A stretch of 64,000 bases of DNA, taken from Myxococcales bacterium. Its GTDB lineage: Bacteria; Myxococcota; Polyangia; Polyangiales; Polyangiaceae. Below, in pieces: positions 28,326-36,661 of this stretch. Location of the stretch: the NCBI GenBank assembly GCA_003151595.1, contig PLXW01000053.1, positions 1 through 64,000 of the forward strand, given 5' to 3'. The first letter of the stretch is position 1; every line of letters begins with the position of its first letter. Below the pieces are notes generated by a model. It was not told the DNA's origin, made no database searches, and saw only the letters and a program-made list of their open reading frames with translations. Made by a program: the position numbers and the translations under genes.

Positions 28326-29147
28326 ATGAGCGAACGTCCGGAGAGGCCCTACGAGCGAATCCGAGTCGAGCGGATCCGAGCGCGCGAGAAGATCACTCTG
28401 AGCTACCCGCAGCGTCGAAACGCGATCGGGCCGCGGATGACGAACGAGCTTCTTCACGCGCTCGCCGACGCGATGGCGGACGATCACGTGCGCGTCATCG
28501 TGATCACGGGCGAAGGGAAATCGTTCTCGGCCGGCGGCGACTTCGCCCAGATGGGTCTGCCCGGCGCGCCCGGTTGGTCGTCGCCGCCGCCCGAAGTGAG
28601 CGACCTCCCGCTCAAGGGGGATTACGCCGATTTATTGCGCGCCGTCATGTACGCGGAGAAGCCGATCATCGCGCGCGTGAACGGTCACGCGCTCGGCACG
28701 GGACTCGGCCTGGTGGCGGCGTGCACGTTCTCCGTCGCGCTTCGGGGGACGCAGTTCGGCACTCCCGAGATCAACGCCGGGCTCTTTCCGATGATGGTCA
28801 TGGCGCTCTTGGCGCGCACGCTCCCGCGCAGTCGCATGCTGGAGATGATGCTCCTCGGCGAGAAGATCGACGCCACCGAGGCGGCGCGCATCGGTCTCAT
28901 CGGGCAGGTCGTGGAGCCCGGGGAGCTCGACGAGACGGTGCGCACGATCGAGACGCAGATCATGCACAAGAGCCCGCTCATCACGCGCCTCGGCCTCCGC
29001 GCGTACGCCGCGCAGGACGGGCTCGAGTTCGACGCGGCGATGACGCTGCTGCGCGATCGGTTGAAGGAAGTGCTGACGACGGCGGACGCGCGCGAGGGGC
29101 TGACCGCGTTCTTGGAGAAGCGCGAACCGGTGTGGAGCGGGCATTAA
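28326..29147 (+). CDS. Enoyl-CoA hydratase/isomerase family protein
   Basis: A 273-residue crotonase-fold protein. The start ATG 28326 has an ideal GGAGG 8 bp upstream (28313-28317). The fold's signatures are 'RNAIGPRMTNELLHAL', the first oxyanion-hole segment 'GEGKSFSAGGDFAQM', the second 'RVNGHALGTGLGLVAACT', and 'FGTPEINAGLFPMMVM' with the Glu of one catalytic pair position. The order 'GTPEINAGLFP' is typical of the hydratase/isomerase group, but the CoA substrate cannot be assigned. It is divergent from a metal efflux operon, an unexpected partner. Confidence 0.88.
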   Translation: MSERPERPYERIRVERIRAREKITLSYPQRRNAIGPRMTNELLHALADAMADDHVRVIVITGEGKSFSAGGDFAQMGLPGAPGWSSPPPEVSDLPLKGDYADLLRAVMYAEKPIIARVNGHALGTGLGLVAACTFSVALRGTQFGTPEINAGLFPMMVMALLARTLPRSRMLEMMLLGEKIDATEAARIGLIGQVVEPGELDETVRTIETQIMHKSPLITRLGLRAYAAQDGLEFDAAMTLLRDRLKEVLTTADAREGLTAFLEKREPVWSGH

Positions 29148-29155
29148 AGACGAAC

Positions 29156-29183
29156 GCCGGCCCCGCGTCTCCGCGGAACCGGC
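29156..29183. terminator. Stem-loop between convergent genes, probable terminator
   Basis: Two 12-nt arms (29156-29167 and 29172-29183) around a 4-nt loop. On the minus-strand RNA all 12 positions pair, two as G-U; on the plus strand those two are C-A mismatches. Minus-strand sequence after the stem contains TCTTT but no long U-run. It follows the hydratase stop by 8 bp and most likely ends transcription from the lipoprotein gene side, possibly from both sides. Confidence 0.5.
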
Positions 29184-29211
29184 GTCGTCGGCAGGTCTGA
29201 CTCTCTGCTCC

Positions 29212-29285
29212 GTCATTCTGAGCGAAGCGAAGAACCCCCGGTGTGTACGCGGAGGTCCTTCGTCGCTCCGCTCCTCAGGATGATA
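29212..29285. repeat. REP-like imperfect inverted repeat element (about 74 bp)
   Basis: The left arm contains GTCATTCTGAGCGAAGCGAA, and the right arm read in reverse complement contains TATCATCCTGAGGAGCGGAG followed by CGACGAAGGACC. The arms are clearly related but not identical. This sequence type resembles dispersed intergenic palindromes known from many environmental bacterial genomes. It lies between two convergent genes, a usual location for such elements. Confidence 0.55.
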
Positions 29286-29315
29286 GCGGGTGAGAGGATG
29301 ACGGTGGGGGAGCGC

Positions 29316-30530
29316 TCAGAGACCGGGGACCTTCATCCCCGCCGGCTTGCCGCCGGTCGTGACGCTGGCGCTCGCCGAGCCGCTGGCTGCGCCGTCGAAC
29401 GTCGCCGCCGCGGGCGCCTTCCACGAGCCGGTCTTGAAGCCGTCGAGGACCGCGTCGAGCACGTCTTCCTCGAAGCCGAGGACTTCCTTCGTCTTGGAGA
29501 TGTCGCCGAGCAGACCGACCGCGTGGCCCATCCAGTCCTTCGTGCGCTTGATGGTCTCGCTGGTGAGGTCACCCATCGAGAGCTTGCCGAGATCGCTCGG
29601 CGCGATGCCGTTGAGCGTGACCGTCGGGCTGCCGCCGTCGAAGCCGACGCCGGGCTGAAGGCCCGCGAGCACCGGGCGCTTGCCGGTCTTCTCTTCGATG
29701 ATGTCGGCCACGATGACGCTGACCTGCGAGGTGACCGCGCCCTTGATGCCCGGGACGGCCATGGGGTAACGAACCGCGGCCGCGCCGTTCGCGATCTCGG
29801 CGTCTTCCACTGCCTGGCGGAGGTTCACGAACGCGCCGCCGAACTTCGTCTTCACGTCGTCCGTGGCCGTCGCCGACTTCGCCTTCGTCGCCTTGAGGAA
29901 GTCCTTCTGGAGCGGCGCGACGGCGTCGTCAGCGGTGCTGATCTGCTTGTCGAGCGCGGAGCTCTTGTCCTTGTGCATCTTCTTGTCGGTGTCGGTCACG
30001 TCCTTCGCGCCGGCCGCTTCGTCTTCCACTGCCTGCGCGGCCTTGAGGTCGGCGATCTCCTGCTTCTTCGCCATGATCTTGGCGTAGCTGTCGCCGAGCG
30101 ACGGATCGATCGCCGCGAGGAGGCTCGGGTACTGGCCGTTGTCGCAGTGAACGCTGGGGAGCGTGCGAACCCAGACTTCGGAGGGGACGACGCGCGCCTT
30201 GCTCTGCTTGTAGACCGGCAGATCGCCGACCGTCTTCATCTGCGCCTTGGCGTCGTCGCTCGAGGGGCCAACCTTCGCCATCCAGTCCGAGTCGCCGTTC
30301 GCCGGCGTCGAGGTGAGGAGGCGATCGACTTCCTTCGAGGTTGCCGCGGCGGCGTCGGCGCGACGCACGACGACGTTCATCGGCGCGGGATCGGTCACCG
30401 CCCATGCGACCTTCGGGTTCGCCATCGCGCCGAGGGCGCCGCAGCCCGTGCCCATCGTGGCGATCGTTCCGAGGATCACGGTGGTGCCGATGGTGTGGAT
30501 GCAGAGGGCTGAAAGACGCGCGAGCTTCAT
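29316..30530 (-). CDS. Lipoprotein of unknown function with coiled-coil segment
   Basis: About 404 residues from ATG 30530, which has a GAGGAAA ribosome-binding site and begins a lipoprotein signal peptide (MKLARLSALCIHTIGTTVIL..., lipobox 'GTGC' near residue 29); upstream open frame is spurious. It contains 'PMNVVVRRADAAAATSKEVD', a Lys/Ala/Asp-rich stretch predicted to form coiled coil (about residues 145-220), 'AIANGAAAVRYPMAVPGIKG'-like segment, 'TSQVSVIVADIIEEKTGKRP', and a Ser/Ala-rich tail. The product looks like a structural periplasmic protein; no family was recognised. Confidence 0.75.
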   Translation of the reverse strand: MKLARLSALCIHTIGTTVILGTIATMGTGCGALGAMANPKVAWAVTDPAPMNVVVRRADAAAATSKEVDRLLTSTPANGDSDWMAKVGPSSDDAKAQMKTVGDLPVYKQSKARVVPSEVWVRTLPSVHCDNGQYPSLLAAIDPSLGDSYAKIMAKKQEIADLKAAQAVEDEAAGAKDVTDTDKKMHKDKSSALDKQISTADDAVAPLQKDFLKATKAKSATATDDVKTKFGGAFVNLRQAVEDAEIANGAAAVRYPMAVPGIKGAVTSQVSVIVADIIEEKTGKRPVLAGLQPGVGFDGGSPTVTLNGIAPSDLGKLSMGDLTSETIKRTKDWMGHAVGLLGDISKTKEVLGFEEDVLDAVLDGFKTGSWKAPAAATFDGAASGSASASVTTGGKPAGMKVPGL

Positions 30531-30654
30531 GGGATTTCCTCTTCTCGGGTGCACGGGATGGTGATGACGACGTCCGTCTCCCCCCCAGCTACGTGCAACG
30601 GCCGCGGAATCTCCCTTCACAGAACGATCGTTTGTCGATCGGCGGTTTCTCGCC

Positions 30655-31917
30655 TCAATCGTCGCCCAGGCGCGCTTCGAGCCTGCGCAGCGCGTCGGCC
30701 GCGACGGGGGCGAGAGAGCCGCTGGCACGATCGGGCTCGAGGGCGGTGACGATGGCGCGCGCGCCGTCGGCGTCGCCGGCGTCGAGGAGCGCGGAGGCGC
30801 GTTCGACGAGGGCGAGCGAGCGCATCGCCGGGGGAGGGGACGTCGCGAGGTAGCGCGCCCACGCCGACGCGCGATCGGCGGGCGCGTGGAGAGAGCGAGC
30901 GTAAAGCCATGCCGCGTCGGCCCCGCGCTTCGGTTCGCGGCCGAAGGCGAGCGGCTCGAGGAGCGTGCGCGCCTCGTCGGAGGCGCCGCGCGCGAGGAGG
31001 AGCTCGGCGAGGCGAAGCTCGGCGCGGGCGCGCGTGTCGGGATCGCGCGCGTGATCGAGGAGAGTGCGGAGGGTCGCTTCGGCTGACGCGCGGTCCCCTT
31101 GGTCGAGCGCGGCCTCGGCGGCGCGGAGGAGCGCGGCCGAGTCGTCCGGAGCGGTGATCGTGGAGCGCGCAGCGGCGGCGTGCGCGATGGAGTCGACCTC
31201 CACGCGCGAGCCCGACCTCACGTCGCGTGCGGCATCCGCGCCGCGCGCGATGGCGACCTCGCCCGCCGTCACGCGCGCCACGCCCCGGCGCAGAACGAGT
31301 AGCGGCGAAGCGGCGTCACCGACGTCGACCTGCGCGGGGCCGACGATCTCCACCTCGGGCTCCACGCCGCCGTCGTCGCGCTCGTCGAGATCGATCACCC
31401 ACAAGACGCGAACGATCGCCCCCTGCTCGACGTCGATGGCGTCGCCTGCGGCGAGCGCGTCGCCCGCGGTGATGGCGGCTCCGCGGCGCCTGGCGACTCC
31501 GCCACGCACGTCGACGACGCGGAACCCGCGCGTCTTCGGAGCGGCGTGCGGAGCCGTCGTCGCCGGGGCCGCCCCATTGCTCGCGGCGAGCGGTTGCGGC
31601 GCGCTCGGCGGACTCGAAGGCGGCGCCTCGTGCCGCAGGAGCATCATGCAGGTCGCCGCGACCGCCACGATCGCGAGCACCGCCGACCACGCGAGCCCCC
31701 GCTTGCGCCCGCGCCCGACGCTCACCCCGCGCATCAGGCGCCGCTCGCGCGCCGAACGTGCCGTGCGGTCGTCCCGGCCCTTCGCCGCGGACCACGTCTG
31801 CTTCGCGAGGCTCCGGAGAGCGACCGCGCGCGCGCACGCCTCGCACGTCGTCGCGTGCTCGGCGAGCGCGGACGATCCGAGCGCGTGATCGTCGGCAAAG
31901 CTGCATCGCGAGGTCAT
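30655..31917 (-). CDS. Zinc-type anti-sigma factor with FecR-like and TPR regions
   Basis: A 420-residue membrane protein starting at ATG 31917, which overlaps the sigma-factor stop as ATGA. The N-terminus has the ZAS motif 'LAEHATTCEACARAV' (H-x3-C-x2-C) typical of anti-sigma factors. One TM segment ('GLAWSAVLAIVAVAATCMMLL') follows. The periplasmic part begins with a FecR-like beta segment ('GFRVVDVRGGVARRRGAAI', '[21 protein letters not shown]') and ends in helical TPR-like repeats rich in Ala/Leu ('LLRAAEAALDQGDRASAEATL'). Such proteins hold an ECF sigma factor at the membrane until a signal is sensed outside. Confidence 0.85.
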   Translation of the reverse strand: MTSRCSFADDHALGSSALAEHATTCEACARAVALRSLAKQTWSAAKGRDDRTARSARERRLMRGVSVGRGRKRGLAWSAVLAIVAVAATCMMLLRHEAPPSSPPSAPQPLAASNGAAPATTAPHAAPKTRGFRVVDVRGGVARRRGAAITAGDALAAGDAIDVEQGAIVRVLWVIDLDERDDGGVEPEVEIVGPAQVDVGDAASPLLVLRRGVARVTAGEVAIARGADAARDVRSGSRVEVDSIAHAAAARSTITAPDDSAALLRAAEAALDQGDRASAEATLRTLLDHARDPDTRARAELRLAELLLARGASDEARTLLEPLAFGREPKRGADAAWLYARSLHAPADRASAWARYLATSPPPAMRSLALVERASALLDAGDADGARAIVTALEPDRASGSLAPVAADALRRLEARLGDD

Positions 31918-32492
31918 GAGCGCGGCCCTCCGCGATCGGCGAACAGCGCGTCGCTCGCCAGCAGCTCGGTCAGCTCGCGGCGTGCCTGGCGCAACCGCGA
32001 TCGCACCGTCGCCTCCGGGCACTCCATGATCTCCGCGATGCGCGACGCCGGGAGCTCCTCGAGGTCGGCGAGGATCACGGCGAACCGCTTCGCCGGCGCG
32101 AGCCGCTCCAGGCACGCATGAAGGTGCTGCGTGCGCTCACGTTCGAGCGCGACCTCGCGCGGGCCTCCACGCGAGTCGACCGGATCGGGCGCATCGCCGA
32201 GATCGAAGCGGAGCAGCCAGCGCCGCCACCAGCGCCGATGGTTCAGCACGACGTTCATGCAGATGCGGTACGTGAACGTCGAAAGCTCGCCGTCGCCGCG
32301 AAAGCCGTCGAGCGCGCGCAGCACCTGTTCGAGCGCGGACTGCGTGAGGTCTTCGAGGTCGCGCGAGGGGCCGGCGAGGCTGCGCATCTGGCGATGCACG
32401 GTGGCGACGAGGTCGTCCCAGCGAGCTTCGTCGGCCTCGTTCGCGCGGCCCACCGGCAGGGCTCCGCTGCGATCTTTCACTGCGATCGCCAT
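31914..32492 (-). CDS. ECF-type RNA polymerase sigma factor
   Basis: A 192-residue sigma-70 family protein. ATG 32492 is chosen (MAIAVKDRSG...); it overlaps the end of the preceding gene by 16 bp. Region 2 is visible as 'RDLEDLTQSALEQVLRALDG' and 'STFTYRICMNVVLNHRR', and region 4 as 'LAPAKRFAVILADLEELPAS' then 'IAEIMECPEATVRSRLRQAR', a classic helix-turn-helix. A divergent, basic linker separates them. It is coupled to the zinc-type anti-sigma factor downstream by an ATGA overlap and would be released on an envelope signal. Confidence 0.93.
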   Translation of the reverse strand: MAIAVKDRSGALPVGRANEADEARWDDLVATVHRQMRSLAGPSRDLEDLTQSALEQVLRALDGFRGDGELSTFTYRICMNVVLNHRRWWRRWLLRFDLGDAPDPVDSRGGPREVALERERTQHLHACLERLAPAKRFAVILADLEELPASRIAEIMECPEATVRSRLRQARRELTELLASDALFADRGGPRS

Positions 32493-33463
32493 GCGAGCCC
32501 CACGTCGATCGAGGCCGCGACCCACGGGATCGTCGCCACGTCGTTTCCTGCGCTGGTCACGTGAACGGGCGCGGTGTTCGCGAGCACCGACAGCGCGGCG
32601 AACGGACGAAGCGCGTGTCGCCCGTCCCACTGCACGATCGCCGCGCCACGCGCGTACGCGTGAAGGAACTGCGCCGAGGCTGGTGCGAGCAGCTCGGGCG
32701 CGGTCACGTCGCCGAGCATCGCGCCCCCTTCGAGCGCGACACCGAAGCGCGACGGTCCCCACGGCGCGCCGTAGGCGACGCTCGCGCCCGCGCGAAGCTC
32801 CGAGTAACCGTAGCCCGACGGAGCGGAGAGCGCGTGCTCGCCGCCGAGATCGAAGGCGATCGCGAGCTCGCGCCACACGATGAAGGCCGCGCCGGCGTTG
32901 CCGCCGATGGCGGGACCGAAGGCGCCGCTGGTCGTCGTCGCGCGTCCGGCGGCGAAGAGGGACCAGGGGGCTGGCATCCTCGCGTTCGCGTTCGCGTCTG
33001 CGTTCGCGTTCGCGTCTGCGTTCGCGTCTGCGTTCGCGTTCGCGTCTGCGTTCGCGTTCGCGTTCGCGTTCGGGGTCGGGGTCGCGGTCGTCGCTTCGGC
33101 CGGTACGTCGAGCTCCGTCCGCGCGATCAAGATCGCAGCCCGATGCACCCCTTCGTCATCGCCCTCCACCGCGAGCGTCCATCGCAGAACGCCCGCGCCG
33201 TCATACACGTCGAGCGTCCACGGCGCGTTCGTCCCACAGCGCAGCGTCGCGCGCCGATCGGTCTCCGCGCCCTTCGCGATCACGCACGCGTGCCCGAGCG
33301 CGTCGCACGCCAGCGCAGTCGCGCGCGCCAAGCGACCTTCGTCGCACCCCTCGGGCTGCGCGGCGACGCTCCATCGGATCGCGGCCTCGGCATCGGCGAA
33401 CGCTGGGCGCACGACCCCCTTCGACGCGACGAGACACGCGATCACGACGAGCGACGCGCGCAA
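32477..33463 (-). CDS. Exported protein with Asn-Ala repeat linker and beta-rich C-terminus
   Basis: No ATG gives a signal peptide; a TTG at 33463, 7 bp after the previous stop and preceded by GGAG at 10 bp, begins 'LRASLVVIACLVASKGVV' and a cleavage site near 'AFA-DA'. The N-terminal domain (about residues 25-125) carries Cys pairs ('GCDEGRLARATALACDALGHAC'). A 34-residue Asn/Asp-Ala repeat follows, encoded by the hexanucleotide array at 32982-33090. The C-terminal half has Gly/aromatic alternation ('AFGPAIGGNAGAAFIVWREL', 'GYGYSELRAGASVAYG') like a small outer-membrane barrel. Its place in the sigma-factor cluster suggests an envelope target or sensor. Confidence 0.68.
   Translation of the reverse strand: MRASLVVIACLVASKGVVRPAFADAEAAIRWSVAAQPEGCDEGRLARATALACDALGHACVIAKGAETDRRATLRCGTNAPWTLDVYDGAGVLRWTLAVEGDDEGVHRAAILIARTELDVPAEATTATPTPNANANANADANANADANADANANADANANARMPAPWSLFAAGRATTTSGAFGPAIGGNAGAAFIVWRELAIAFDLGGEHALSAPSGYGYSELRAGASVAYGAPWGPSRFGVALEGGAMLGDVTAPELLAPASAQFLHAYARGAAIVQWDGRHALRPFAALSVLANTAPVHVTSAGNDVATIPWVAASIDVGLAWRSQ
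32982..33090. repeat. Hexanucleotide (GCGTTC)n-type microsatellite within a gene
   Basis: About 17 six-bp units of GCGTTC and GCGTCT, ending in GGGGTC/GCGGTC variants. On the coding strand these are GCGAAC/GCAGAC repeats encoding alternating Ala-Asn and Ala-Asp. The hexamer preserves the reading frame whatever the copy number, so length could vary between strains without frameshift. Confidence 0.85.
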
Positions 33464-33470
33464 CGCGCTA

Positions 33471-34157
33471 CTACTCCGCCGAGGCGTCGAGCGCGCCGCA
33501 CGACGACGTGGGCGACGGCGCGTGATCGACGTAGAAGCGCGCGTTGAACCCGTACGCGATCTCGCCGGGCGTCGACGCGTAGACCGTCGGATAGAGAAGA
33601 CCGAAGTCGAGCGTCGTATCGACCTGATCGCCGCTCGGCACGCCGTCGGTGAGCGCGAACGTAAGCACGTTCCCCGCGAGCGTCGCCGTCGCCGCGACGC
33701 GGTTCGCTTCGCGGTCCTCGGGGAGCTCCATGCACGGGCCTTCGCTGTAGATGTTGTCGGGCGCGGCATACGCGCGCGCGACGTCCGGCGTGGCGGCAGC
33801 GGCTGCGGTCGGAACCCATCCGTCGCCGAACTGAACGACGAAGGCGTATTTCCTCCCGGCCGGCAGCACGGCGAGGCCGGGCGAGGGGACGGGGCCGTCG
33901 CTGAGGAGCGCGTCGTAGTACTTGCCGAGATCGTCCTTAAAGCACGCCTTGGTGATCATCACCTGACCGTTGCCGGCGACGGCGGTGACGTTCGAGGCCA
34001 GCACGGGGCAGTCGTCGAACGATCCGAGCGGCGTGGATTCCCCCTGCGTCGTACGCGCGAAGGCGAGCGTGTCGACCTTCCCGCCGCATCCGACGAGGAC
34101 GAGCGGCAGTGAGAGCGCGAGCGCGGCGAGTGTCGTGAGCGGGAGCGTGCGGTCCAT
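33471..34157 (-). CDS. Lipoprotein of unknown function, first gene of the sigma-factor cluster
   Basis: A 228-residue lipoprotein (signal peptide MDRTLPLTTLAALALSLP..., lipobox 'LVGC'). The mature protein contains 'CPVLASNVTAVAGNGQVMIT', 'KYAFVVQFGDGWVP' and 'CMELPEDREANRVAATATLA', with four Cys and beta-strand propensity, compatible with an Ig-like or lipocalin-like fold; no family is recognised. It precedes the TTG-start gene by only 7 bp, and the cluster continues through the ECF sigma and anti-sigma genes. A surface sensor or a structural target of the regulon are both possible. Confidence 0.72.
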   Translation of the reverse strand: MDRTLPLTTLAALALSLPLVLVGCGGKVDTLAFARTTQGESTPLGSFDDCPVLASNVTAVAGNGQVMITKACFKDDLGKYYDALLSDGPVPSPGLAVLPAGRKYAFVVQFGDGWVPTAAAAATPDVARAYAAPDNIYSEGPCMELPEDREANRVAATATLAGNVLTFALTDGVPSGDQVDTTLDFGLLYPTVYASTPGEIAYGFNARFYVDHAPSPTSSCGALDASAE

Positions 34158-34214
34158 CTTCGGGCCTCCTGATCCGTTAGTGTCCGGACGGGGCGCGATC
34201 GATCGACTTCGCGC

Positions 34215-34826
34215 TCAGACCCACGAAATACGATACGAGACCGACGTATTGCTCGAGCGATTCGGCATCTCGCGCACGTAGAGCGTCTGCGCGAAGAGCC
34301 GGCAGATCGCCGCCGAGAACGCGCCAAAGGCCATCCGGAAATACCGGTAGCGCGCGGCGGGCTGCTGAATCCACTCGAGGCGCGCTTCCTTGGGGCCGAC
34401 CCGGAAGCCCGCGAAGCTCGAGCCCACCCACGTCCGCGTGCAGAGCTTGTTCGCGTAGGAGAGGCAGAACCACGGCGTGACGCCCGACTGCGTCGAGAGC
34501 TTCACGACGACGCTCAGTATCGTCTCGTTGATGAAGCGCGCCGACTCGGCGCCGATCTCTTCGATCGTCGTTCGATCGAGATCCAGGCGGTCGCACGCTT
34601 CGTAGTGCGCGATGCCGAAGTCGATCGGCAACCACGTCGCCGCCGTGAGCGAAGCGACCGTGTCGCGGAAGCGCGGCTCGAGCGCCTCCATGTACTGCTC
34701 GCCGTAGCCTCGGCTTCGCAGGCCGCGCAGCGACGCGACGATGACGGTCCCACGCACGCTCGTGACGAGCGGCACCTGCGCTTGCGGCGCGAGGTGCGGA
34801 ACGACGATCTCCTCGGCTGACACCAC
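34215..34826 (-). CDS. DUF2378/TIGR02265-like protein
   Basis: About 203 residues if started at GTG 34826, 13 bp after the stop of the PP-loop gene; GTG 34823 is also possible, and upstream frame overlaps that gene. It reads 'SVRGTVIVASLRGLRSRGYG', 'TAATWLPIDFGIAHYEACDR', 'VTPWFCLSYANKLCTRTW', 'RVGPKEARLEWIQQPAARYR' and ends 'YRISWV'. Layout, size and the closing YRxSW-like ending recall the Myxococcales-restricted family TIGR02265 (DUF2378), whose function is unknown. This similarity is from memory of the pattern, so it is tentative. Probably co-transcribed with the DUF71 gene. Confidence 0.5.
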   Translation of the reverse strand: MVSAEEIVVPHLAPQAQVPLVTSVRGTVIVASLRGLRSRGYGEQYMEALEPRFRDTVASLTAATWLPIDFGIAHYEACDRLDLDRTTIEEIGAESARFINETILSVVVKLSTQSGVTPWFCLSYANKLCTRTWVGSSFAGFRVGPKEARLEWIQQPAARYRYFRMAFGAFSAAICRLFAQTLYVREMPNRSSNTSVSYRISWV

Positions 34827-34839
34827 CGGGAACCGTAGC

Positions 34840-35517
34840 TCAGCCGGAATGGAGGTCGAGCCGCTGGTAGAAATAGGGGGCGTCGCCGGCGTCATAGCGA
34901 TCGACGCTCGCGCGGCGAATGCGCACGGGGCGCTCGAAGAGTGGGCCATCGTAGACGAAGGTGTGGAACTCGCCGTTCTCGCCGCAGGCGTCGACGTTCG
35001 CCGGGAGATCGGCGAGGAAGCTGCGATCGAATTCGCGTCCGGCGAAGGCGCGATCGAGCCAGCGCCCATTCACGCACACGACGACGGCGCGAAAGCCGGC
35101 GTCGAGAAACTCGTCGACCAAGGCGCGACGAGGCTCGCCCCACAGCGGGAGGTGCGCCGTCATGTTCGCCGCAGCCGAGACGCGCTCTTCCCATTCGCGG
35201 TGCGGTTGGAGATCGATGTCGCCGAAGATCGCCACCTCGTGATCCGCGGCACGCAGCGCGCGGAGTGACTCGACCAGCACGCGCTCGTAGTCACCCCACG
35301 ACGCGCGCGCGAGCATGAGCTCACGCCCCAGCGCGCGCGCCTGATCGCGGAGCACCTCGGGGGCGATGGCGTGCGAGCGGCTGCGATCGCCCGACTCGTC
35401 GAGCATCGTCACCAGCGTCTTCACCGTGAGCCCCGCGCGGACCGCGCGATGCAGCGCGAGACACGAGTCCTTGCCGCCGCTCCATGAGCAGCATGCGACA
35501 GCCGAGCGCGCGTTCAC
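34840..35517 (-). CDS. DUF71/COG2102 PP-loop ATPase (diphthine-ammonia ligase-like)
   Basis: A 225-residue PP-loop protein. The GTG start (35517-35515) overlaps the upstream lipoprotein stop as GTGA. The ATP-pyrophosphatase loop 'SWSGGKDSCLALHRA' is at residues 11-25. 'VAIFGDIDLQPHREWEERV' and 'DEFLDAGFRAVVVCVN' fit the rest of the COG2102 fold, and 'GENGEFHTFVYDGPLF' is the conserved E-N-G-E-F-H-T block. In eukaryotes and archaea the family amidates diphthine; bacteria lack diphthamide, and published comparative genomics linked bacterial members to B12 salvage. The nearby cobalamin-binding-protein remnant (36662-37015) fits that reading. Confidence 0.88.
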   Translation of the reverse strand: MNARSAVACCSWSGGKDSCLALHRAVRAGLTVKTLVTMLDESGDRSRSHAIAPEVLRDQARALGRELMLARASWGDYERVLVESLRALRAADHEVAIFGDIDLQPHREWEERVSAAANMTAHLPLWGEPRRALVDEFLDAGFRAVVVCVNGRWLDRAFAGREFDRSFLADLPANVDACGENGEFHTFVYDGPLFERPVRIRRASVDRYDAGDAPYFYQRLDLHSG

Positions 35518-36512
35518 GGATACGTCGTGTTTCCCATCGCGCCGGCGCCGGTCGCATCGACGACCGCGCTGCTGGCGTTGAAGTGGATGGACCACCCCGG
35601 GACGACGGGCGCGGCCGACGTCTCGACGTAGAAGTTGAACGACCCCGAGCCGGCGGGGAAGCTCGCGAACGCCGCGGCGGGCACGGTGCCCGTGCCGGCG
35701 CTCGCGTCGAACTTGCACGTCGCGGTGTAAGCGTTGGCTCCATCGGTCACGTCGAAATAGATGACGACCGATCCGCTCGAAGCCCCCGACCACGTTCCGA
35801 TCCAGGGCGCGTTTCGCGGGACGTTCATCGAGCCCGACGACGACGGCAACGCGGGGCTCGTGATCGTGATCTTCGACGGCGCCACCACCGTCGTGGAGAA
35901 CGCCGGGACCGCGCCGTCGGGGCCGCCGTCGGCGCTGAGCGTGAGCGTCTCGCCGCCGGTCCAGAGGCTCGCGGTCGAGGACTGCGTCGTCGTGTACGTC
36001 GCGTCGTTCGCCGGCGTGAGCTTGATCGTCTTCGCGCCTCCGGTGAGCTGCACCGTCCCCGCGGATTCGTCGGTCTCCACCGGAGCGCTGCCGCTGCCGA
36101 GGACCTGCACCACGCACGGGCCGACGGTCGTCGTCGAGACGATCGATTGATCGGGTGATGTCTGATGCGCGAAGTACGCGCCGACGCTGTAGTCGAGGAG
36201 CGCGCCGCCGTCGGCCGCGTGCGTGGAGTCGCTTATGGCGAAGACCGCGCCCATGAACGGGTTGGGCGCGCTGTCTCCGCCGGCGTCGCTGGAGTCGTTC
36301 GCGGCGTCGTCGCCGGTGGTCTGGTTCGCGTCGTCTCCGGAGCTCGGCGCGGAGTCGACGGCGCCGCCGTCGTTCGCCGTGTCGTCGCCGCTGGGCGCGG
36401 TCGAATCGGGACCGCCGTCAGAAGAGGCTGCGCCCGTCGGAGCGCCGCTGGTGCTCGAGCACGCGGCGCTGGCCGCGAGAAGGATCGTCGTCGCTGCGAA
36501 CAAGGCTCTCAT
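35514..36512 (-). CDS. Ser/Asp/Gly-rich lipoprotein of unknown function
   Basis: A 332-residue lipoprotein beginning at ATG 36512 (MRALFAATTILLAASAACSS, lipobox 'SAAC'). The first about 90 mature residues are a low-complexity Asp/Gly/Ser/Ala linker, common to surface lipoproteins in Polyangia. The rest alternates beta-prone segments ('GAVFAISDSTHAADGGALLD', 'GPCVVQVLGSGSAP', 'WIGTWSGASSGSVVIYFDVT'). No known domain is recognised. Its stop overlaps the DUF71 start, so the two are probably translated from one mRNA, although a functional relation between a surface lipoprotein and a PP-loop enzyme is unclear. Confidence 0.72.
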   Translation of the reverse strand: MRALFAATTILLAASAACSSTSGAPTGAASSDGGPDSTAPSGDDTANDGGAVDSAPSSGDDANQTTGDDAANDSSDAGGDSAPNPFMGAVFAISDSTHAADGGALLDYSVGAYFAHQTSPDQSIVSTTTVGPCVVQVLGSGSAPVETDESAGTVQLTGGAKTIKLTPANDATYTTTQSSTASLWTGGETLTLSADGGPDGAVPAFSTTVVAPSKITITSPALPSSSGSMNVPRNAPWIGTWSGASSGSVVIYFDVTDGANAYTATCKFDASAGTGTVPAAAFASFPAGSGSFNFYVETSAAPVVPGWSIHFNASSAVVDATGAGAMGNTTYP

Positions 36513-36661
36513 CGAGGGACTCCTCGCGACGTCGGCGACGTCGCGACCGCACTCATAGCGCGGCGCGCGCGATGCGCTCGCGATCTCTCGGGTGATGCGC
36601 CGGCGATCCTGCCCGTTCAAGCTTCCACCCTGCGTCTGAAGCACGTAGTCACGTCCTCGCG

